NCBI RefSeq assembly: GCF_001446935.1
Contig: NZ_LKKK01000014.1
Location: 124,001 to 188,000, forward strand
DNA length: 64,000 nucleotides
DNA from: Pseudomonas sp. TTU2014-080ASC
GTDB lineage: Bacteria; Pseudomonadota; Gammaproteobacteria; Pseudomonadales; Pseudomonadaceae
Direction of reading: 5' to 3'
Part shown: positions 32,679 through 41,687 of the stretch, piece by piece
Numbering within the stretch: position 1 is the first letter of the stretch
Layout: every line of letters starts with the position of its first letter
Translations under genes and position numbers: made by a program
Notes under the pieces: model-generated
What the model saw: the letters and a program-made list of their open reading frames with translations, nothing else
Told to the model about the DNA's origin: nothing
Database searches by the model: none

Positions 32679-33833
32679 ATGATCATCTCTGCCTCAACCG
32701 ACTACCGTGCGGCGGCCCAACGCCGCCTGCCGCCGTTTCTTTTCCATTACATTGACGGTGGCGCGTACGCAGAACATACCTTGCGCCGCAACGTAGCAGA
32801 CCTGTCGGACATTGCTCTGCGCCAGCGCGTGTTGCGCAACATGTCAGAGCTGAGCCTTGAGACCAAACTGTTCAACGAAACCCTGAGCATGCCAGTCGCA
32901 TTGGCCCCAGTCGGCCTCACCGGTATGTACGCCCGCCGTGGCGAAGTCCAGGCCGCTAAGGCTGCTGCGGACAAAGGCATCCCGTTTACCCTGTCCACTG
33001 TCTCGGTTTGCCCAATTGAAGAAGTCGCACCAGCCATCCAGCGACCAATGTGGTTCCAGCTGTATGTGCTGAAAGATCGCGGCTTTATGAAGAATGCCCT
33101 GGAGAGGGCCAAAGCTTCTGGCGTCACCACGCTGGTTTTCACCGTGGATATGCCAGTTCCCGGTGCCCGCTACCGTGACGCACACTCTGGAATGAGCGGC
33201 CCAAACGCGCCCCTGCGACGCATGCTGCAAGCCTGCACCCATCCACGTTGGGCCCTGGATGTTGGCCTGCTTGGCCGCCCGCATGACTTGGGTAATATTT
33301 CAACCTACCGTGGCAATCCAACCGGCCTGGCTGACTACATCGGCTGGCTGGGAGCGAACTTCGATCCATCGATCTCTTGGAAGGATCTAGAGTGGATCCG
33401 CGAGTTCTGGGACGGCCCGATGGTGATCAAGGGCATCCTCGACCCGCAAGATGCCAAAGACGCCGTGAGCTTCGGTGCTGACGGCATCGTGGTGTCCAAC
33501 CACGGCGGCCGGCAGCTCGACGGTGTTCTTTCCAGTGCCCGTGCCATGCCTGCAATTGCAGATGCGGTCAAAGGCGAGCTGGCGATTTTGGCGGATTCTG
33601 GCATTCGTACCGGGCTGGATGTAGTGCGTATGCTCGCTCTCGGTGCTGACACCGTGATGCTCGGCCGCGCCTTTGTATACGCGCTGGCGGCAGCCGGTGG
33701 CGCGGGCGTCAGCAACCTGCTCGAGCTGATCGAAAAAGAAATGCGCGTGGCCATGGTTCTGACCGGCGCTAAATCCATCAGCGAGATCACCACCGACTCG
33801 CTGGTACGTGAACTGCGACACGCCGCATCCTGA
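32679..33833 (+). CDS. lldD: L-lactate dehydrogenase (FMN, quinone-linked) LldD
   Basis: 384 residues of the alpha-hydroxy-acid oxidase family. The FMN barrel motifs include LAPVGLTGMYARRGE, the TVDMPVPGARYRD substrate-binding Arg region, and VVSNHGGRQLDG with the catalytic His. It oxidises L-lactate to pyruvate at the inner membrane and passes electrons to quinone. A dehydrogenase for the other enantiomer starts 13 bp downstream. Confidence 0.98.
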   Translation: MIISASTDYRAAAQRRLPPFLFHYIDGGAYAEHTLRRNVADLSDIALRQRVLRNMSELSLETKLFNETLSMPVALAPVGLTGMYARRGEVQAAKAAADKGIPFTLSTVSVCPIEEVAPAIQRPMWFQLYVLKDRGFMKNALERAKASGVTTLVFTVDMPVPGARYRDAHSGMSGPNAPLRRMLQACTHPRWALDVGLLGRPHDLGNISTYRGNPTGLADYIGWLGANFDPSISWKDLEWIREFWDGPMVIKGILDPQDAKDAVSFGADGIVVSNHGGRQLDGVLSSARAMPAIADAVKGELAILADSGIRTGLDVVRMLALGADTVMLGRAFVYALAAAGGAGVSNLLELIEKEMRVAMVLTGAKSISEITTDSLVRELRHAAS

Positions 33834-33846
33834 TTCTGGAGTCTGT

Positions 33847-36669
33847 ATGAGCCTGCCCAGCGCCTTTCTGAGCGCCGTTGAACGCCTGATCCCCAGTGAG
33901 CGCCTGTTTGACGATCCGCTGTCCACCTTAGCCTTTGGTACAGACGCCAGCTTTTACCGCCTGATCCCGAAACTGGTAATCCGTGTAGAAGCTGAGCTGG
34001 AGGTGGTTGACCTGTTGAAACTGGCCCGTGAGCACCAAGTGCCAGTAACATTTCGGGCCGCCGGAACCAGTCTGTCCGGCCAGGCAGTTACCGATTCGGT
34101 CTTGATCGTGTTGGGCGACAACTGGAATGGTCGCGAAATCCGTGACAATGGCCAGCAAATCCGCCTGCAGCCAGGAGTTATCGGGGCTCAGGCAAATGCC
34201 GTGCTGGCTCCTTTCCAACGCAAAATCGGCCCTGACCCGGCATCAATCAACGCCTGCAAAATCGGCGGCATGGTCGCCAACAACTCAAGCGGGATGTGCT
34301 GTGGGACCGCGCAAAACAGCTACCAGACGCTAGCAGGCATGCGCTTCGTGCTGGCTGACGGCACCGTGGTTGATACCGAAGACCCGCAAAGCGTGGCGCG
34401 CTTTCGTGACAGCCACAACGCAGTACTTGAGGAGCTGGCCGAACTGGGCCGCCAAACCCGAGCCAACAGTGCATTGGCAGATAAGATCCGCCACAAATAT
34501 CGGCTCAAGAATACCACCGGCCTGTCCCTTAATTCCCTGATCGACTTTGATGATCCGCTGCAGATCCTAAGCCACCTGATGGTCGGGTCAGAAGGCATTC
34601 TGGGCTTTATCAGTGCAGTAACTTACGACACCGTTCCTGATCACCCACATAAAGCCAGCGCCCTGCTCGTCTTCCCTGATGTGGAGAGCTGCTGCCGTGC
34701 GGTCACCGTACTCAAACAACAACCGGTTGCTGCCGTGGAACTGCTTGACCGCCGCAGTCTGCGCTCAGTGCAGGACATGCCCGGCATGCCCGATTGGGTT
34801 AAAGCACTATCAGATACCGCCTGCGCCCTGCTAATTGAAATCCGGGCGGCCAGCGCCAGCCTGCTGGATGAACACATCCAGCACGTCATGGCCTCTATTG
34901 CAAACTATCCGCTGGAGAAGCAGGTAGCGTTCAGCACCGACCCGCAGGTCTACAACCAGCTGTGGAAAATCCGCAAAGACACCTTCCCCGCCGTCGGCGC
35001 CGTACGCCAGACCGGCACAACAGTGATCATCGAGGACGTCACCTTCCCCATCGAACAGCTAGCCGAAGGCGTCAACCGCCTGTTGCAACTGTTCGACAAG
35101 CACGGCTATGAAGAAGCAATCATCTTCGGCCATGCCCTGGACGGTAATTTGCACTTCGTTTTCACTCAGGGTTTTGATGATCCGCACCAGGTTTCACGCT
35201 ATGAAGCCTTTATGGGTGATGTGGCACAACTGGTGGCCGTTGAATATGGCGGCGCGCTGAAAGCTGAACACGGTACAGGCCGTAATATGGCCCCATTTGT
35301 TGAACTGGAATGGGGGCATGACGCCTATCAGCTGATGTGGCGAATCAAGCGCCTGCTCGACCCCCAAGGCATCCTCAATCCAGACGTCATCCTCACAGAA
35401 GACCCACAGCTGCACCTGAAGAATCTCAAACCACTTCCAGCCGCTGATGAGATCGTCGACAAATGCATTGAGTGCGGCTTCTGCGAGCCGGTTTGTCCAT
35501 CAAAAGGGCTGACACTGAGCCCACGACAACGCATTGTTATCTGGCGGGATATTCAGGCCAAGCAGCGTGCCGGCATAGACACCCGTGAGCTGGAAACTAT
35601 TTACCACTATCAAGGTATTGATACTTGTGCAGCCACAGGTCTGTGCGCTCAGCGCTGCCCAGTCGGGATTAACACCGGTGATCTGGTGCGCAAGCTGCGC
35701 AGCAACACTGCACAACACCCGAAGCGGGCTGACTGGCTGGCCGATAACTTCCAACGCAGCCTGCAAGGTGCGCGACTAGTCCTGAGCACAGCAGCCTTGG
35801 CGCATAAGGCGCTCGGCAGTGCGCGCTTGAGTCGGGTGTCCAGCAGTCTGCGCCGGCTCAGCCAGCAGCGACTACCTCTATGGACGCCGGCGATGCCACA
35901 AAGCACCTCAGTTGTACAGGTACCCCCCGCACTCGACGACAGTCGTCCAAGAGTGGTCTATCTGCCTGCTTGCGTCTCACGGGTCATGGGCCCTGCTGTG
36001 GGTGATCGAGAGCAAACCTCGCTCTTCGACAAAACCCGCGCACTGCTGGAAAAGGCAGGCTATCAGGTAGTTTTACCCGACGCCCTCGACGGACTCTGCT
36101 GTGGCCAGCCATTCGCCTCCAAAGGCTATCCGCAACAAGCCGAGCGCAAGCGTCAGGAAATGCTTAACTCACTGCTTAAAGCCAGTCGCGGCGGCATCGA
36201 TCCGATCTACTGCGATACCAGCCCCTGTACCTTGCGCTTACTCGAGGACACGGTGCAAACGCGCTTAAAGCTTTATGACCCGGTGCGATTCATCCGCGAA
36301 CACCTGTTAGACCGGCTGGATATCACACCTCAGCAACAGCCCGTGGCAGTTCATGTCACCTGCAGCACACATCACCTGGGCGAAGCCCAAGGCTTGATCG
36401 ACATCGCCCGGCGCTGCGCCACTGAAGTTGTGATTCCAGAAGGTATTCACTGCTGCGGCTTTGCTGGAGATAAAGGATTTACTCAGCCTGAACTCAATAG
36501 CCACGCCCTACGCAGTTTGAAAACCGCAGTGCAGCATTGCTCAGAAGGAATCAGTACCAGCAGAACTTGCGAAATCGGCCTGAGCCAGCATGGCGGAATC
36601 GACTATCACGGTCTGGTGTATTTGCTGGACCGGGTCAGTCGCAGAAAGGAACAGGCTCCCGTCAACTGA
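33847..36669 (+). CDS. dld-II: FAD/Fe-S D-lactate dehydrogenase (Dld-II type)
   Basis: 940 residues: FAD-binding_4 domain (VPVTFRAAGTSLSGQAVTDS), FAD-oxidase C domain, a ferredoxin-like region with CIECGFCEPVCPSKG and a second cluster set CAATGLCAQRCPVG, then two CCG domains (DGLCCGQPFASKGY and GIHCCGFAGDKGF). This is the NAD-independent D-lactate dehydrogenase that accompanies lldD in Pseudomonas, oxidising D-lactate to pyruvate. ATG at 33847 with GGAG upstream is chosen; an earlier frame start lies inside lldD. Confidence 0.94.
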   Translation: MSLPSAFLSAVERLIPSERLFDDPLSTLAFGTDASFYRLIPKLVIRVEAELEVVDLLKLAREHQVPVTFRAAGTSLSGQAVTDSVLIVLGDNWNGREIRDNGQQIRLQPGVIGAQANAVLAPFQRKIGPDPASINACKIGGMVANNSSGMCCGTAQNSYQTLAGMRFVLADGTVVDTEDPQSVARFRDSHNAVLEELAELGRQTRANSALADKIRHKYRLKNTTGLSLNSLIDFDDPLQILSHLMVGSEGILGFISAVTYDTVPDHPHKASALLVFPDVESCCRAVTVLKQQPVAAVELLDRRSLRSVQDMPGMPDWVKALSDTACALLIEIRAASASLLDEHIQHVMASIANYPLEKQVAFSTDPQVYNQLWKIRKDTFPAVGAVRQTGTTVIIEDVTFPIEQLAEGVNRLLQLFDKHGYEEAIIFGHALDGNLHFVFTQGFDDPHQVSRYEAFMGDVAQLVAVEYGGALKAEHGTGRNMAPFVELEWGHDAYQLMWRIKRLLDPQGILNPDVILTEDPQLHLKNLKPLPAADEIVDKCIECGFCEPVCPSKGLTLSPRQRIVIWRDIQAKQRAGIDTRELETIYHYQGIDTCAATGLCAQRCPVGINTGDLVRKLRSNTAQHPKRADWLADNFQRSLQGARLVLSTAALAHKALGSARLSRVSSSLRRLSQQRLPLWTPAMPQSTSVVQVPPALDDSRPRVVYLPACVSRVMGPAVGDREQTSLFDKTRALLEKAGYQVVLPDALDGLCCGQPFASKGYPQQAERKRQEMLNSLLKASRGGIDPIYCDTSPCTLRLLEDTVQTRLKLYDPVRFIREHLLDRLDITPQQQPVAVHVTCSTHHLGEAQGLIDIARRCATEVVIPEGIHCCGFAGDKGFTQPELNSHALRSLKTAVQHCSEGISTSRTCEIGLSQHGGIDYHGLVYLLDRVSRRKEQAPVN

Positions 36670-36676
36670 CGGGAGC
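36655..36676. terminator. Hairpin overlapping the end of the D-lactate dehydrogenase gene
   Basis: 10-bp perfect stem GCTCCCGTCA / TGACGGGAGC that includes the stop codon, between convergent genes. The minus-strand side is followed by a loosely T-rich stretch; the + side is not. Confidence 0.5.
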
Positions 36677-36682
36677 TGAGGC

Positions 36683-37159
36683 TTACCCGCGCCGGGCTGA
36701 TTGAGTATTAAGGCTCGCGAAATATTCTGCCTGGACTGGATCAGCAGGCACACCCTCTGCGCCGGTGCGGTACAACCCTGACAGCCGGTGAGCCGCTGCT
36801 GGATGCCCGGCTTCGGCTGCCTGCATCCACCACTTGACTGCCGCGCTGGCATCCGCCGCTTGGTGTATATCACCCGCCAGACTAAGCACACCGAGTTGAT
36901 AGGCGGCCTTGGCATCACCTGCTTGGGCCGCAAGCGTCAGCAGACGACGCCCCTCATTGCGCGCAGCTGCACCCTGGCCGCGAAACAGCAAAATATGTCC
37001 GTAAAAGCTCTGCGCCTGAACATCCCCCAGATTGGCCATACGGGCAAACTGCCCCTCCATCCATGACCAAGCCTTGGGCTGCTTAACCAACCAGCGCCAG
37101 TGGAACAATCGGCGCGCCAGGCTGTAGCTCAGTCGCGCTTTGAGAGCATGAAATATCAA
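36683..37159 (-). CDS. Sel1-repeat (TPR-like) protein
   Basis: 158 residues with three Sel1-type helical repeats (for example GDAKAAYQLGVLSLAG and GHPAAAHRLSGLYRTG). Such repeats are protein-interaction scaffolds. The likely start is TTG at 37159, which overlaps the upstream stop (TTGA) and has GGAGG three bases before it, so translation is coupled to the preceding gene. It is the last of three overlapping genes; the function is unknown. Confidence 0.8.
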   Translation of the reverse strand: MIFHALKARLSYSLARRLFHWRWLVKQPKAWSWMEGQFARMANLGDVQAQSFYGHILLFRGQGAAARNEGRRLLTLAAQAGDAKAAYQLGVLSLAGDIHQAADASAAVKWWMQAAEAGHPAAAHRLSGLYRTGAEGVPADPVQAEYFASLNTQSARRG

Positions 37160-37536
37160 ACGTCCTCCGGGTAATTGAACTCGAACACCCTAGCCACTTC
37201 AGCCGCATGCCACGAGGCCGCGGCTTGGCCATCCGAGGGGCCGCAAAAACGGTTCAGGCGACTGGCACATTCGAAAAAACCAGACCGAGGCATTCGACTG
37301 ACCCCCTGACTAATTACCAGGGCACTGCGTAGTGGCCTATCAGCCTTGGCATCTAGCGCGGCTAGATACTCCAGGGCAGTCACTAGTGTTTGCATGGCAG
37401 GCGTTGGCAATGCGAGACGTTCAATCAGAGCCCGATAGGTGAGCAGATGGCGACTCTTACGAGCAGACTCCAACTCGGTCAGCAGCGCCTGCCAGCTCTG
37501 GCGGGTGATGCGCAGACTCAACTCGCCTGCCTCCAT
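37156..37536 (-). CDS. Conserved hypothetical protein
   Basis: 126 residues, soluble, largely helical, no motif that I recognise. It overlaps the Xre-type gene upstream by 19 bp and the Sel1 gene downstream by 4 bp, so the three are co-translated. It could be a partner of the Xre protein, but I have no evidence that it is a toxin. Confidence 0.75.
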   Translation of the reverse strand: MEAGELSLRITRQSWQALLTELESARKSRHLLTYRALIERLALPTPAMQTLVTALEYLAALDAKADRPLRSALVISQGVSRMPRSGFFECASRLNRFCGPSDGQAAASWHAAEVARVFEFNYPEDV

Positions 37537-37847
37537 CCCTCGATACCCAGCTGCCAGGCCAGCGCCCGTAGGATTGCAGCATCCGGTTCACGTTCGCCCT
37601 GCTCAATCATCCCCAAATAATGAGGACTGATACCGACATTGCGCGCTAACTGCTCAATACTCAGCCCCTTCGCCTCACGCAGACTGGCAAGTTCATCCAA
37701 ACCAGGTCGGGGAGCTGCAGTCACTACAGGCGGCCCAGCAGTCTCCGCAGGCTTGATCCCTGCTGCGCCAAGCAGGGCCTGGTACTCATCCCACGGCAGG
37801 ACCGCATACTCAGGCTGACCATCACGCTCAATGACTTGAACCTTCAT
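37518..37847 (-). CDS. Xre-family DNA-binding protein with Phd-like N-terminus
   Basis: 109 residues. The first ~28 (MKVQVIERDGQPEYAVLPWD onward, ending EYQALL) resemble the N-terminus of Phd/YefM-type antitoxins; a proline-rich linker follows and the last ~55 form a Cro/C1-type helix-turn-helix (LSIEQLARNVGISPHYLGMI). The combination looks like an antitoxin or small repressor. It heads a three-gene overlapping cluster. Confidence 0.82.
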   Translation of the reverse strand: MKVQVIERDGQPEYAVLPWDEYQALLGAAGIKPAETAGPPVVTAAPRPGLDELASLREAKGLSIEQLARNVGISPHYLGMIEQGEREPDAAILRALAWQLGIEGWRQAS

Positions 37848-37963
37848 TTATAGCTCTCCAAACATTGACAGTGCCGCGAACAACTCAACAGCCTTATTAA
37901 TTGCATCTTAACAGCGAGTAGCACGCCAATGTGCCCCCTCAAACGCTGCCTGCACTTTGATGC

Positions 37964-37983
37964 AAAAAAGGCACCGCAGGCGC
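37964..37983 (-). terminator. Intrinsic terminator of the DUF1232 gene
   Basis: Minus strand: short stem GCGCC-TGC-GGTGC (one G-U pair) immediately after the stop codon, followed by C and six T. The 115 bp between it and the Xre gene holds the promoter region of that gene and nothing else that I can name. Confidence 0.75.
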
Positions 37984-38412
37984 TCAGGTCGATTCAGAAT
38001 TGGGAATAACTTCCAGAGACTTGATCACATGTGCGGATTGCGCTTCTCGCCACTGCTTGAAAGCCGCCAGCTCGTCAGACCATTTTTTGAAAACCCAGGC
38101 CAAAACAGCCAGATCATCAATAAAACCCACTCCCAACAACCAATCAGGTATGGCATCAATCGGGGCTACAAAATACAACAAAGCACCGACTACAGAGAGT
38201 AAAGCCTGGGGCTTGATCGCACGATATTCGCCACGGATCCAAGCAATACACAGCGACTGAAATATCTTCAGGTTGTCTTTGAGCTCGGAAAAACCATTTC
38301 CGAGGCCCTCACGTTTGCGTGCAACTGAAAACAGCAATGAAGGTAACTTTCCTGCGCTGAGGAAACGCTTCGCGAGTAACTCGTAACGAGGGAAGCTTTT
38401 CGGTGCTTTCAT
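37984..38412 (-). CDS. YkvA-family (DUF1232) membrane protein
   Basis: 142 residues. The DUF1232 core is LLSVVGALLYFVAPIDAIPDW followed by GFIDDLAVL (shown in part: ALLYFVAPIDAIPDWLLGVG), a short conserved hydrophobic hairpin of unknown function. The ATG at 38412 has GGAG five bases upstream; an earlier start at 38490 would add 26 residues without family support. Two DnaA-box-like sites lie 44-66 bp upstream. Confidence 0.85.
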   Translation of the reverse strand: MKAPKSFPRYELLAKRFLSAGKLPSLLFSVARKREGLGNGFSELKDNLKIFQSLCIAWIRGEYRAIKPQALLSVVGALLYFVAPIDAIPDWLLGVGFIDDLAVLAWVFKKWSDELAAFKQWREAQSAHVIKSLEVIPNSEST

Positions 38413-38455
38413 CTCAACTCCTTCCAATCCCGCGTACCTACTGGTGTATGGACAC

Positions 38456-38478
38456 TTACCCACAAAGCCTGTGGATAA
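38456..38478. promoter_or_regulatory. Inverted pair of DnaA-box-like sequences
   Basis: TTACCCACA (38456-38464, one mismatch to TTATCCACA) and TGTGGATAA (38470-38478, a perfect box in inverse orientation) lie 5 bp apart. They are upstream of the DUF1232 gene. The rest of the 370-bp gap 38413-38782 is AT-rich, with a small TCTTATT/AATAAGA hairpin at 38570-38587 and no convincing gene. Confidence 0.45.
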
Positions 38479-38729
38479 CCCTGTGGGCACTTTTAAGACT
38501 ATCCTTTAAAACCCCCGTTCTACGGGGCCTGCGCACGGATCGACCAGATTTTGAACATGCACAAAATAGTCTTATTATTCAATAAGATACGAAATTTAAA
38601 GAACCCGATCCGAAGGCTGCTACTGTGCAAAGAATGCAGGAACATCGAATGTGCATAACAGTAACACCTACAATCACAGGACGTGGTAGCGACATGAGCC
38701 ACCCTGACCAAAGTACAGCGCCATGTCGT

Positions 38730-38759
38730 AAAAACAACAACGCCCCGACTTGCGGGGCG
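38730..38759 (-). terminator. Intrinsic terminator of the FKBP gene
   Basis: Minus strand: 7-bp stem CGCCCCG / CGGGGCG with a 5-nt loop, followed by TTGTTGTTTTT. Confidence 0.85.
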
Positions 38760-38782
38760 CTGTTGCAAAATCTGGATAAGAT

Positions 38783-39487
38783 TTATTCCTTAGCCTGATC
38801 CTTGATGCCAATCAGCTCAAGGTCAAACACCAGCACCGAGTTTGCCGGAATGGCCGGTGAAGGGCTGTTATCGCCATAAGCAAGTTCGCTCGGGATAAAC
38901 AGCTTGTACTTCTCGCCGACGTGCATCAGCTGCAGACCTTCAACCCAACCTGGAATAACACCGCCAACTGGCAGATCAACCGGGCTACCACGCTCTACAG
39001 AGCTATCAAATACAGTGCCATCAGTAAGCTTGCCTTCATAGTGAACAGTCACTACATCAGAAGGTTTCGGCTGGGTACCTTCGGCCTTCTTAACAATTTC
39101 ATACTGCAGACCGCTTTCAGTGGTCACAACGCCTTCACGCTTTCCATTTTCTTCAAGGAATTTCTTACCCGCTTTGGCCGACTCTTCGTTGATCTTGGCC
39201 ATGCGGTCTTCTGCGCGCTTCTGAAGGAAAGCAAATGCCTCAATAAGCTCTTCGTCTTTCAGACGCTGCTCTTTCTTAGCGATGGCATCCTCAATCCCCA
39301 GAGCCACTGCTTTAGGGTCGAGATCATCCATACCTTCCTGCGCCAGACTCTTGCCCATATTCAGGCCAATGCCGTAAGAGGCTTTCTGTGGTGCAGTTTC
39401 AAGTTTGACCTCGCTTGTCTGCGAATCGCAGCCGGCCAGAACCAGTCCTACCAGGGCAACCGCCGCGGCTAAACGATGTTGTTTCAT
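38783..39487 (-). CDS. FKBP-type peptidyl-prolyl isomerase, Mip/FkpA-like lipoprotein
   Basis: 234 residues. A lipoprotein signal with lipobox LAGC (C20) is followed by a helical dimerisation domain (FKBP_N, ~residues 35-130, DDLDPKAVALGIEDAIAKKE) and a C-terminal FKBP domain (SDVVTVHYEGKLTDGTVFDS; IPGWVEGLQLMHVGEKYKL). It should sit on the periplasmic face and assist protein folding. In Pseudomonas this gene neighbours rdgC, as here with two tRNAs between. Confidence 0.95.
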   Translation of the reverse strand: MKQHRLAAAVALVGLVLAGCDSQTSEVKLETAPQKASYGIGLNMGKSLAQEGMDDLDPKAVALGIEDAIAKKEQRLKDEELIEAFAFLQKRAEDRMAKINEESAKAGKKFLEENGKREGVVTTESGLQYEIVKKAEGTQPKPSDVVTVHYEGKLTDGTVFDSSVERGSPVDLPVGGVIPGWVEGLQLMHVGEKYKLFIPSELAYGDNSPSPAIPANSVLVFDLELIGIKDQAKE

Positions 39488-39580
39488 GCTTGTTCCTTGT
39501 TCGGTACGCCCAGGGGCACAGTTTTGAATACGCGAGCTTAACAGGCCGCTCTTAATACTGGCTATGGGGTTTGGAATAAG

Positions 39581-39616
39581 AAAAACCGCATAAGTTCAGA
39601 TATTTAGCTGAACTTA
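39581..39616 (-). terminator. Terminator-like hairpin after tRNA-Val/tRNA-Asp
   Basis: Minus strand: 9-bp stem TAAGTTCAG / CTGAACTTA, then a run of five T after a 5-nt gap. It lies 47 bp downstream of tRNA-Asp and upstream of the FKBP gene. Confidence 0.55.
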
Positions 39617-39662
39617 AGGTTGGTCAATAGAGCGAGGATTGTCACAGGAGGGAAGAGAGAAA

Positions 39663-39739
39663 TGGCGCAGCGGACGGGACTCGAACCCGCGACCCCCGGC
39701 GTGACAGGCCGGTATTCTAACCGACTGAACTACCGCTGC
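39663..39739 (-). tRNA. tRNA-Asp (GTC)
   Basis: 77-nt cloverleaf on the minus strand with anticodon GTC in CCTGTCACG, acceptor stem GCAGCGG/CCGCTGC, T-arm GGTTCGAGTCC and an encoded CCA end. It lies 17 bp downstream of tRNA-Val, probably in one transcript. Confidence 0.97.
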
Positions 39740-39756
39740 GCGTAACCTCTAGAGAT

Positions 39757-39832
39757 TGGTGGGTGATGACGGGATCGAACCGCCGACCCTCTGCTTGTAA
39801 GGCAGATGCTCTCCCGGCTGAGCTAATCACCC
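39757..39832 (-). tRNA. tRNA-Val (TAC)
   Basis: 76-nt cloverleaf on the minus strand, acceptor GGGTGAT/ATCACCC, anticodon TAC in CCTTACAAG, T-arm GGTTCGATCC, encoded CCA. Confidence 0.97.
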
Positions 39833-40087
39833 TTCACTCTCGAAGTGGTGCGCATTGTAGAGGCCACGCCACACCTTGGCAAGCGCTATTTTTATTTATT
39901 TTTCCTGTTTTTCCAAAGACTTAGCTAAGACTTGGCCGGATGCGAACACCGATTAATAATGGAGTCCGAATATCATTACGGCACGAAACTGTGGTTCTAT
40001 CTCACGTTCAAACCGATTGATCACACCCGGCTGCCAGTGCCCCAACCCCCTGCCCCAGGCAGGTTTATAAAGGAGTTTCAAGCTTTT

Positions 40088-41008
40088 ATGTGGTTTCGTA
40101 ACCTGCTGGTCTACCGTCTCACCCAAGACATTCCTCTCGACGCGGACACGCTGGATCGCGCCCTTGCCACTAAAGAAGCACGACCTTGCGCCAGCCAGGA
40201 GCTGAGCACGTATGGTTTTATTCCTGCCCTTGGCAAAGGCGCTGACGCCCCACTGGTTCACCCCAGCGGAGATTTCCTGCTGATTGCCGCACGCAAGGAA
40301 GAGCGCATCCTTCCTGGAAGCGTGGTGCGCGACGCACTCAAGGAGAAGGTTGACGAGATTGAGTCCGAACAGATGCGCAAGGTCTACAAGAAAGAGCGCG
40401 ACCAGCTCAAAGACGATATCGTGCAGACCTTCCTGCCACGTGCGTTTATTCGCAAGTCGGCCACTTTTGCAGCTATCGCCCCCAAGCAGGGCTTGATTCT
40501 TGTGGACACGTCCAGCCACAAACGCGCTGAAGACCTGCTCTCCACACTGCGCGAGGCGATCGGCTCCCTACCTGTACGCCCACTGACAGTAAAAATTGCC
40601 CCAACTGCCACACTTACTGACTGGGTTAAATCACAGCAGGCTGCTCCTGACTTCCATGTTCTCGATGAATGTGAGCTGAAAGATACCCATGAAGACGGCG
40701 GCGTGGTTCGCTGCAAACGCCAGGACCTGACAAGCGAAGAAATCCAGCAGCATATGAGTGCAGGCAAGCAGGTGACCCAATTGTCACTGGCTTGGCAGGA
40801 CAAGCTATCGTTCGTTCTGGACGAAAAACTGGCAATCAAGCGGCTGCGCTTCGAAGACCTGCTGCAGGAGCAAGCTGAGCAAGATGGTGGCGATGATGCA
40901 CTAAGCCAGCAGGACGCCAGCTTTACCCTGATGATGATGACGCTCGTTGAGTTTCTACCAGCCTTGTTCGAAGCATTAGGCGGCGAAGACACACCTGAAG
41001 GCATCTGA
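40088..41008 (+). CDS. rdgC: Recombination-associated protein RdgC
   Basis: 306 residues. RdgC forms a ring-shaped dimer that binds duplex DNA and limits RecA. The protein matches the family throughout (start MWFRNLLVYRLTQD, then STYGFIPALGKGADAPLVH and PRAFIRKSATFAAI). The ATG at 40088 is the family start; AAGGAG lies upstream at a rather long 12-bp spacing. An in-frame start at 39932 would add 52 residues unlike RdgC. Confidence 0.97.
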   Translation: MWFRNLLVYRLTQDIPLDADTLDRALATKEARPCASQELSTYGFIPALGKGADAPLVHPSGDFLLIAARKEERILPGSVVRDALKEKVDEIESEQMRKVYKKERDQLKDDIVQTFLPRAFIRKSATFAAIAPKQGLILVDTSSHKRAEDLLSTLREAIGSLPVRPLTVKIAPTATLTDWVKSQQAAPDFHVLDECELKDTHEDGGVVRCKRQDLTSEEIQQHMSAGKQVTQLSLAWQDKLSFVLDEKLAIKRLRFEDLLQEQAEQDGGDDALSQQDASFTLMMMTLVEFLPALFEALGGEDTPEGI

Positions 41009-41016
41009 GCAAAACC

Positions 41017-41049
41017 GGCGAAGGCAGCCCCCTCCCAGCTGCCTTCGCC
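41017..41049. terminator. Hairpin between convergent rdgC and the TRIC gene
   Basis: 12-bp perfect stem GGCGAAGGCAGC / GCTGCCTTCGCC with a 9-nt loop, flanked by four A on the left, so weakly suited to terminate minus-strand transcripts and placed to end both. Confidence 0.65.
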
Positions 41050-41057
41050 AGATCCAC

Positions 41058-41681
41058 CTATTCCCGGTCTAGCAAGTGAAAACGCGGCAAGCTGATGTGC
41101 CAACGTATTGCTGCCAATCGAATAATCAGCACTGTCAGCATCGCAACGGTGGTGTCCAGCCAGTGGGCCGTGTTCAATTCACGCATTGTGATAAATACAA
41201 CAGCCCCAATCAGGCAGGCCGTGGCATAAATCTCCTTCTGAAAGATCAGCGGAATTTCGTTACAAATCACATCCCGCATGATTCCACCCGCAACCCCGGT
41301 CATAACCCCCATAATTACAGCCGTGCTATAGGGCACCTGGTTCTGCAGCGCGATCTCACAGCCAATCACGGTAAACATGGCCAAGCCAATCGCATCTGCA
41401 ATCAATAATCCTTTCTCATGTATTGGCCGTGTCATGCGTACCCACAGCACGGTACCTACTGCAGCTAATGAGGCCACGAGAATATACAGGTCGTTTCGAA
41501 TCCAACTGACCGGGTGGTTATCCAGAATCAAATCCCTAAGCGTACCGCCGCCGAGAGCCGTAACGATAGCAATCACCAATACACCGAAGAGGTCCATCGA
41601 CTTGCGACCAGCCATCAATGCACCGGTAATTGCAAACACAGCCACGCCAAACAAATCGGTGAAATAAAAAAGCTTTTCCAT
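41058..41681 (-). CDS. Trimeric intracellular cation channel (TRIC/UPF0126) family protein
   Basis: 207 residues, about seven short membrane helices in two repeated halves, each containing a glycine-rich segment (ALGGGTLRDLIL and GVAGGIMRDVIC), the hallmark of the family. Bacterial members form K+-permeable trimeric channels; the physiological role is unclear. It begins 6 bp after the gor stop codon, so it is co-transcribed with glutathione reductase. Confidence 0.9.
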   Translation of the reverse strand: MEKLFYFTDLFGVAVFAITGALMAGRKSMDLFGVLVIAIVTALGGGTLRDLILDNHPVSWIRNDLYILVASLAAVGTVLWVRMTRPIHEKGLLIADAIGLAMFTVIGCEIALQNQVPYSTAVIMGVMTGVAGGIMRDVICNEIPLIFQKEIYATACLIGAVVFITMRELNTAHWLDTTVAMLTVLIIRLAAIRWHISLPRFHLLDRE

Positions 41682-41687
41682 ATGTCG

